Shown here: positions 57,266-64,000 of the stretch, piece by piece
Layout: each line of letters begins with the position of its first letter
How positions within the stretch are numbered: position 1 is the first letter of the stretch
Source of the DNA: Arthrinium phaeospermum
Lineage: Eukaryota > Ascomycota > Sordariomycetes > Amphisphaeriales > Apiosporaceae
Assembly: GCA_006503535.1 (NCBI GenBank)
Contig: QYRS01000007.1
Span: 2,418,001-2,482,000, forward strand
Direction: 5' to 3'
DNA length: 64,000 nt
Notes under the pieces: generated by a model
What the model saw: only the letters and a program-made list of their open reading frames with translations
Told to the model about the DNA's origin: nothing
The model's database searches: none
Translations under genes and position numbers: made by a program

Positions 57266-60024
57266 TCTAGACCATAATATGATCAGATTTTTTTACTTTC
57301 CTCCAATTAGGTGTAGATATAAAAATTAAAAATTAAATAGTTTTAATTTAATTAATTAATTTATCGATAAAACGCCAACTTTTCTAATCTTTACTAAAAT
57401 ACTCGTACCTTCTTCCTATTTAAAAAAAATAAGGTATCCAGCCTCTATATTAAACCTTCTAATAATTACTTATAAAATAGAGGTAAACGGTATATTTTAA
57501 TATCTAATATTAAACCTTCTAATAATTACTTATAAAATAGAGGTAAACGGTATATTTTTAATAAGTATAAATATTACGTTTTAAATCGGCGTTAATTAAA
57601 AACTTTTTAAAAAAAAATCTTTTTAAACAATAACTTATATATATAATTCTTTATTTAATCGGTTTTAATTCAAATATATAATAAAATTAAAAAAATTCTT
57701 CCTTTTCTTTTTTTAACTATTTATTACTAATTTATATTTATTTAATAATATTTCCTTTTATAAATTTAAATCGAAAATCTTTTTTTTATTTTTATATTTT
57801 TTACCGTATTAAAAAGCTATATATATAACATATTTTTTAAATAATTTATTAAAAATATAACGTTAAAATTTAATTAAACCGGCTTATTTTTAATATTATT
57901 ATTTTCTCCTTTTAACCTATCTTATTCTTTATTTAATTACTAATATTAATACTACTTATATAATATTATATTAATTAATTAATTTTAAAATTAATAATAC
58001 CTTTTAAAAAATAACTTTTTTTAAACTTATTACGTTTTAATTAATAAAATAATTTAAAGCGGTTTCGAAAAATAATTTTATAATTTTAACCGATATAAAA
58101 ATTATTAATAGTCGTTTTTTTTTAGCGGTATATTCTTTATTAAAAAAGAAAATAAAAAGAGAAATATTATCGCATTATTTTTAAATATAAACTATAATTT
58201 CTCGATTCTTAATAAATTCGGTATATAATAAGCTTTATAAAATATTATTAACTTTTTTTTTTTTAAAATTAATAAACCATTTATCGATAAAACGGCTAAG
58301 TTTCGCAGTTTTAATTATAATATCTATCTTTTAAATATATAAATAATTTATCGATAAAGGAACGGCTAAGTTTCGCAGTTTTAATTATAATAATATCTAT
58401 CTTTTTTAAATATATAAATAATTAGGTAATAAAATAAAAATTATTATAATAAATATAATAAATCGGCCGATATATTTCGTATATTAATATTAAAAAGGTA
58501 AGTAATGTTTATAAAAGCGTATAATAGTAAAATAAGTTAATATTAATATTAATTATTAACTTATTTTAATATATTAATATTTAATATTATTATTTATTAT
58601 ATTATTTTTACTTTTTAAATATTTTATTTTTATAATATTATTAAAAACTTTACTTTTTTATCGGTTGTTTTTTATTAAAGGTACCGAGTTTTTTAAATAT
58701 TAAAACTAATTTTAAAAATATTTAATATTTATAAACACGCGTATTAAGAAATTATTAAAAATAGGTTTTATTTTTTATTTTTAAAGTAAAAAGTTCTTTA
58801 TAAAGTATAATATTATAGCTTTATTAATTATAAAAAACTTATTAAACTTTTAAAACTTTTAATTAGTTTCGATTAAGTATTTATTAAAAAAGCGACTTTT
58901 TTAAATATAATTCTTTTTTTTAATTTAATTTTTTAATTAGGGTTATTTAAGTTTTATTATCGAGGTCGAAATTATAAAATTATAATATATTAATTATTAT
59001 TAGTTTTAAAATATATATTAATTTAAATAATAAATAAATTTTTTAAAAAAATTAATTAATAATTAAAATTAAGGTTTAATATAAAATTTTATATATAATA
59101 ATAATAAAAAAATATATAATTTTTTAATAATTACTTTGAAGTTATATAAAATTTTTAAAATTAAAATATGGTTTAAAAATAATAATTACTTTGAAGTTAT
59201 TATAAAACTTAAATATGGTTTTATATATCTCGACTTTTTTATTAGTTTAATAACTTATTAATATATTAGTTAAAAAAGAAAAAACTTTAAAAAATATTAA
59301 AAGAGTTTTAAAAGTACCGATTTAAATAGCTTCTTATTTAGTTTAGGTTACTTTTAAACCGATAAAAATGGCTTTTAATTCCTTCGGAATGGCTGTAAAT
59401 AATATTTCCGATATTATTTAATTTATTATTAGAATTATATTAATAAATAAAGGGAGGTTCGTTTTTATTTTATTGGTTAACCCGTTCGACTTAGCGTATT
59501 ACTTTCCGATAAATAAGGTTATTTAAATTAAGTCTAAAGTAATATATAGGCGGTTTATTAAAACGCCAATTAAAAATAAACTCTTTTTTTAAAATACTTT
59601 TAAAATTACTATATTTTTAATAATAACTATATATAGTTATTAATATTATCGTTATTATTAGCTAATTCGGTTAAAAAGGCGTTTTTTAAATTTATTATTT
59701 TATTAGCTTAAATAAGGTTAAAAAAGGCTTTAAATCAATTAAATTTATTATTTTAAAACGGTTTAATATATTATATATATATGCGTTTAAAGTATTAATT
59801 TTAATAGAAAACATTATTTTAAAAGCGTTAAAAGAGTAGAAATAATAATATCGACATTAGTTAATATTAAAATCTAATTATATTAAAGCTTTTATAAGTA
59901 AAACATTTAAAATTAACCTAATTTTAATAAAAAACTATCTAATTTAAAATAAATTGATTTAATTTTATTTATTTAATTAATAATAAATTTAATTATTAAT
60001 TTAACGGCTCTAAACACTTAAATA

Positions 60025-60067
60025 CCGGTCAGCCCAGTTCTATTACGGTATTTAGTAATTAAGGGGA
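60025..60067. repeat. Right TIR of the second transposon
   Basis: Inverted partner of 57225-57265 with transitions and a three-base insertion before ACCGGT. Confidence 0.8.
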
Positions 60068-60069
60068 TA

Positions 60070-61174
60070 TGATTTAAGAAATGTATTACGGACAGGAAAG
60101 AGAGAAAGAAACGTCACCCGCCCAGTCACCTCTATTGTGGGCGGTCAGCATCGGGAGACGGTTCCGGTGACAAGTAGCGATTACGGGTGACAGCGTCGAA
60201 ATAACGGTATGTAAAAGGAGACCCCGCTGGAGTTTGCGCCACATGTTCTGGAGTGGTACCTACTGTACCTGGGCTCCTGGGGGCTGTCAGTTAGTTCACT
60301 CAGGCGGGGTCCGATAGTAGATGGGGCTCAGGCCTCTGGAAACAGCACATTCCACCAATGCGGACCGTGTATCACGCTTTCACAGGGACCAAGCAGAATC
60401 GTCCGACAGAACCTCGGATTAACGATGACAGCATCATGTCAACGACGGGAACCGTGAGTTTCGACTCTCATAAATGCCTAGGTACGACGACTGTCGTCAG
60501 CGGTGTCGTAGATTGGTGTTGAATGCATTTGGCAATGTTACAAGAGCAAGAGCTAGAGCCGAAAAATCGCAAACTATCCTCCGTCCAGTTGCTATCTTTC
60601 CCACATCCCGCTTTGGATCTTCTGGGGTAAATAGAGTCCTCGGGATGACCAGAAATACGACTCAGATTGAAATGAATAGTGCCATTCACCGAGGGAGCAT
60701 CAATGGACGGCTATAAAATTGGGCTTGTCTAACAGTCGTCGAAGAGACTAAGCGCTGGATCGGCACGTTCCGAATCCCCCACCCCCACTCTGTCTAAGTA
60801 AGTATGCAGGCCCTTCCGGCTGGGCTGCTAAATGCAGCACCTGCTTCATCATGCCCGGTAGACACTTTAAAATGAGACAACCATGGAATCAAAGAAGACA
60901 AAGATGACCTTGCGTTGGTTTCTCTGAAGCAACACCAGCGTCGTAGATCGGAAGAATCATAGCTGGTTACAGGTACCGACAGGAAATGTGCAAGAGCCCT
61001 CGGTCCGGACATCAGATCAAAAAAAAAATCAGCTAGGATCAGCATTCAGGGATTCACGCGTACCGCGACGCGCCAGGGTACGAGCAAAAGAACAACCCAC
61101 AATACAAGAAAAGCCCGCAGAGGAAACGAAAACACCGATTTCTCTCTTTCCTCCAAAATCAATTTGCGTCTGCC
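60070..61174. other. Intergenic stretch after the transposon
   Basis: Composition returns to normal. ORFs at 60468-60716 and 60794-61045 lack support. The last 150 bases are the probable 5' UTR and promoter of the LRR gene. Confidence 0.45.
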
Positions 61175-62410
61175 ATGCAAACTAACCTATTAAGTTATTT
61201 CGTCAGGCCGAAGCGCCCCCAACAGAAGCCGGCTCCCACCGATGGCGGAGATGTTGCCAAGACATCTGCCCAATTGAAACGGACCCTAAAATCCGCGACC
61301 AATGACGTCAGCGACAGCAGTAGAAAGAAGGCGAGGACGGCCAACGAGGAGCCACAAAGCGGTGACGAGGATGACGTGTCTGAAGAGGACAATGACTCTG
61401 GAGAAGTGGACAATGGGTCGGAAGACGAACATAATTCGTCAGACCTCGATGAGTTTGCCGGCGCGCCTGTAGCCGACGGAGACGACGACGACGACGACGA
61501 CGACGACGAGTCTGCGGAGTCGAGCACAAATGAGGATCTGGATCCCCACTTCCCGCAAGCAAACATGGTGTATAACTTGAATGTGAAGTCCTGGGACGAG
61601 ACGTGGGAGACGAACAAACAACGGAGGAAAATCAAGCAGGTCAGTTTCGGACCCGATTTCAGGGTTCAAGAGTAAGTTGCTTTCTCTCTTTCTCCCACTC
61701 GTAGCAGGGACAACTATCGACATCCGACTGACCACTGTTGGCCCGGCCGCCACAGCCAGCACTTCCTGGCGCTCGCCCAAGCCCCCGCCGCCTTCCGCCG
61801 ATCGATCCGCAGCATCCGGTGCGGCAACACCGAAAACGGCTGCGGCGCGGGCCTGAGCGACGACGCCGTCGCCCGGCTGGCCGAGGCCTGCCCGGGCCTC
61901 CGGTACGTCACGCTGGAGGCGTGCACGGCCGTCACGGACCGGGGCCTCGCCGCGCTGCTGCGGCACTGCCCGGGCCTGCGCGCCGTCAGCGTGACGGGCC
62001 ACGACCGGCGCGTCGGGCACATCACGAGCCAGGCGCTCGACGCGCTGCGCCTGGACCCCACCCTCGGCGCCCAGCTCCGCCGGCTCCACCTCGTGGACCA
62101 GGAGGTCCGCTTCCAGGCCGCGGAGAAGCTGTCCAAGAAGCGGCGGAACCTCGAGATCGTCGAGGGCCGGACCGACGGGGACGGGCCCGGCGCGCGGATG
62201 GTGGGGTCCATGATGGGCGGCGGCTCCATCACCACGTGGAAAGGCGGCAAGATGGACGACGGGTTCGGTGGCGGGTTTGGTGGTGGCTTTGGTGGATACA
62301 CTCCGCGGGGACGAGGACGAGGACGAGGACGAGGACGGGGCCGGGGGCGAGGTGGCTCACGGGGTCGCGGTGGACAACGCGGGCGAGGCGGGCAGCGCGG
62401 ATGGTGGTAG
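61175..62410 (+). CDS. LRR protein with N-terminal PIP-box and RGG tail
   Basis: Exons 61175-61671 and 61756-62410 (84-bp intron, GTAAGT donor, CACAG acceptor, phase 2) give 383 aa. Residues 2-9, QTNLLSYF, match the PCNA-interacting PIP-box Qxx[LIMV]xx[FY][FY] and are followed by basic VRPKRP. Residues about 20-125 are acidic and disordered, with a run of nine or more Asp. The middle holds leucine-rich repeats of the F-box/AMN1 cysteine-containing type: LSDDAVARLAEACPGLRYVT, LEACTAVTDRGLAALLRHCP, GLRAVSVTGHD. The C-terminus is FGGGFGGGFGG then repeated RGRG and RGG, an arginine-methylation or RNA-binding type tail. No F-box is seen. It is probably nuclear. The function is unknown; a replication-linked adaptor role is inference from the PIP-box. 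Confidence 0.82.
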
Positions 62411-62745
62411 AGATTGTCAATATTGAACTGATCGATGGCTGGCACATCGACTCTCCCATCGAAACTGCCGCTGTAGCATGGGGCCATGGTCTGCCATGCC
62501 GTACGGGTGACATCTATCTTACTGTGCAGTTTTGTGTCACATCAATAGTACCAGTACGATTTGTGCCAAAATGCCCAGCTCCGCATACTTTTCGCGAGTC
62601 TCTGTCTCCAGTCGTCATTTACATAAGTATCCGGATATCGAACCCTCATTCAAGCAAGGGCGCAGTGACTTGGTGACTGATTGCCTCGTTCCCATGGAAA
62701 GTAGCAAAGACCCAAAAGAAAGAAGAAAAAAAGGAAAAAAGAAAC
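62411..62745. other. Short intergenic region
   Basis: 3' region of the LRR gene up to the tRNA. A purine-rich tract lies at 62712-62743, including the likely T-rich (minus-strand) Pol III terminator just downstream of the tRNA 3' end. Confidence 0.5.
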
Positions 62746-62846
62746 GACGCGAGCAGGATTTGAACCTGCGCTCCCGAAGGAAATAGATATCTAGAAATTG
62801 AAATTCAATTCGAGTCTATCGCATTAGACCACTCTGCCATCGCGCC
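62746..62846 (-). tRNA. tRNA-Ser(CGA) with a 20-nt intron
   Basis: On the minus strand the gene starts GGCGCGATGGCAGAGTGG. The acceptor stem pairs GGCGCGA with TCGCGTC (one G-U). The anticodon stem is ATAGA/TCTAT, with loop CT-CGA-A, then an intron at 62789-62808 at the canonical position after base 37. A long variable arm (TTCC-TTC-GGGA) marks a class II tRNA, and the T arm is GCAGG-TTCAAAT-CCTGC. Anticodon CGA plus the class II arm means serine (UCG codons). CCA is not encoded, as usual in eukaryotes. Confidence 0.96.
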
Positions 62847-63445
62847 CTTCATGGTCATCTCAGCGTGGGATAAAAGATGCCTGCTAATTCGAATTCATAT
62901 TGAGGTGGGTACCGAGAAGCTTATGGAAGTTGTCGACCGATATGAAACAGAAACACTACTGTGGCAAGGTAGAAAGAGCGTTCTCTGCGATGCATCAGGC
63001 GTCCTGGCGGGTACATGAACAGCGATATGACCCGGCCATGAAGCAAGGGTATTAGTAGATCCGCTTGATATTAGGGGTTTCATTAGAGTATAAAAAAGGT
63101 AATCGAGGGGAGCAGCAATAAGTTTGGTCATGTTACTGGCGAGGGCTATATCTTTCGGATTACTACATAAAATAGCTGTCTGATGCATAGCTAGCCCGTT
63201 GACACTGATGATACATACCAGAAAACATAACATATGGGTTGTTGTCTACTAGAGGCTTTCTCTGCGTTCTCGTGGAAACGAGAAGACGCCTCGGAATTCA
63301 TTGCTTAGGGGTCTCTCGAGGAGACAGATCTGTGGCACAAACTCCTAGGTCAGCGAAACAAAGTTTGTCTGGTGCCCGTGGCTTACGCCTGGCAACCAAG
63401 ACGGGAGACGCGCAGGACAAGTGACAGACGCATCGGTGTCAAGAT
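62847..63445. other. Intergenic stretch, no gene seen
   Basis: Upstream of the tRNA and downstream of the edge gene. A 112-codon ORF on the minus strand (62895-63233) has no supporting feature. Confidence 0.45.
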
Positions 63446-64000
63446 TTACTCATCAGGATAGTCGTCCGTCAGCTCGGAGAGCCGAGCGACGTTGCCGACT
63501 CCCAGCGAGAGTAGCTTGCCCGGGGTCTGTCTCTTGTAACGGTCCTTAAGGACCTCGAGGACATCATTCGCGGAAGTGGGGTATCCGAGATGGAACCATG
63601 TAGTCCAGTGGACCGTCATCGTTCCGTCCGGGGCGGTCGACAGACCGGCCTGCCAGTCTACTCCGCAGTAGCTGCAACCGTGGACCGGGCCAACCACAAG
63701 CGTCGCAGAGCGACGGTGATCCTCGCCCAGCATCACGGTCTCGACCGTGTCGTGCGGGGACGGCAGACCGGTGCGGAACCGCGTGACGATCGCGGCCGTG
63801 AGGTCCTCCTGCTGGATGGCGTCATAGTCCACGATCTTGGTGTTGGCATTGCACGGGCAACAATACTCTACCTGCGAACCCGCCCGGTCGTCGAAGAAGG
63901 AATACGAGACGCGGTGGCGGACAAATAGTCCACCAATAATGCGCCAAACCGCATTCCATTCTTGCAGGCAGGAGGACGAAGCGCCCTCGCGCAAAGTCTT
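63446..64000 (-). CDS. Hypothetical protein, 5' end beyond the window
   Basis: The minus-strand frame is open from the stop at 63446 to the window edge, so the N-terminus is missing. At least 184 residues are seen. The pattern WNAVWRIIGGLFVRHRVSYSF, an acidic region, CCPCNANTKIVDYDAI, and later WTTWFHLGYPTS and LLSLGVGNVARLSELTDDYP resembles the C-terminal part of uncharacterised ascomycete proteins of the F-box-associated kind, but I cannot name a family. There is no membrane helix. Confidence 0.6.
   Translation of the reverse strand, partial: KTLREGASSSCLQEWNAVWRIIGGLFVRHRVSYSFFDDRAGSQVEYCCPCNANTKIVDYDAIQQEDLTAAIVTRFRTGLPSPHDTVETVMLGEDHRRSATLVVGPVHGCSYCGVDWQAGLSTAPDGTMTVHWTTWFHLGYPTSANDVLEVLKDRYKRQTPGKLLSLGVGNVARLSELTDDYPDE

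Larger units (their letters stand above)
57225..60067. mobile_element. RIP-degraded TIR transposon, Tc1/mariner-like
   Basis: A 2843-bp, very AT-rich block with inverted termini: left 57225-57265 (begins tccccttaattgccaaatac) and right 60025-60067 (reverse complement begins tccccttaattactaaatac). Most differences are C/T or G/A transitions. TA lies on both sides (57223-57224 and 60068-60069), consistent with a TA target-site duplication. No transposase frame survives. Internal direct duplications occur at 57447/57507 (period 60), about 58281/58351 (period 70) and about 59125/59181 (period about 56). The size exceeds typical Fot1-type elements (about 1.9 kb), partly explained by such duplications or nested material. 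Confidence 0.85.

Overview
This is a window of a filamentous ascomycete (Pezizomycotina) nuclear genome. The evidence is short introns of about 45-90 bp with GTAAGT-type donors, a HET-domain gene, a Clr5-ankyrin gene, a highly reducing polyketide synthase (PKS), and two AT-rich blocks whose terminal inverted repeats differ mostly by transitions, the mark of repeat-induced point mutation (RIP). The species cannot be named from sequence alone.

Left part (1-26.7 kb), mostly ordinary or mildly accessory genes: an O-fucosyltransferase-like type II membrane protein, a small secreted protein, a minisatellite, a RecQ DNA helicase, a small glycine-rich protein, a broken Cys-rich ORF, a C2H2 zinc-finger protein, a PTR2 peptide transporter, a trefoil-like hypothetical protein, a HET-domain protein, and a six-exon Clr5 plus ankyrin-repeat protein.

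Middle part (26.7-55.3 kb), a secondary-metabolite cluster bounded by two RIP-degraded TIR transposons. It holds an intact 2317-aa HR-PKS (KS-AT-DH-psiKR-degenerate ER-KR-ACP), a divergent multi-pass membrane protein, an MFS exporter, a flavin monooxygenase, a DUF3237-like protein, a PaxM-like FAD epoxidase, a Zn2Cys6 regulator, an SDR, a GMC oxidoreductase and a Dal5-like MFS permease. The implied chemistry is a polyene-like polyketide that is epoxidised, possibly cyclised, trimmed by an SDR and a GMC oxidase, and exported. Almost every gene on the tailoring side carries one or more frameshifts, and the last transporter has also lost several internal helices. The PKS and the membrane protein keep open frames. 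The cluster therefore looks like one in decay, although locally poor sequence is a rival explanation.

Right part (55.3-64 kb): a repeat-rich gene desert with a relic of a second Dal5-like transporter tail, a 2.84-kb RIP-mutated transposon, an LRR protein with an N-terminal PCNA-binding (PIP-box) motif and an RGG tail, an intron-containing tRNA-Ser(CGA), and a hypothetical protein running off the right edge.
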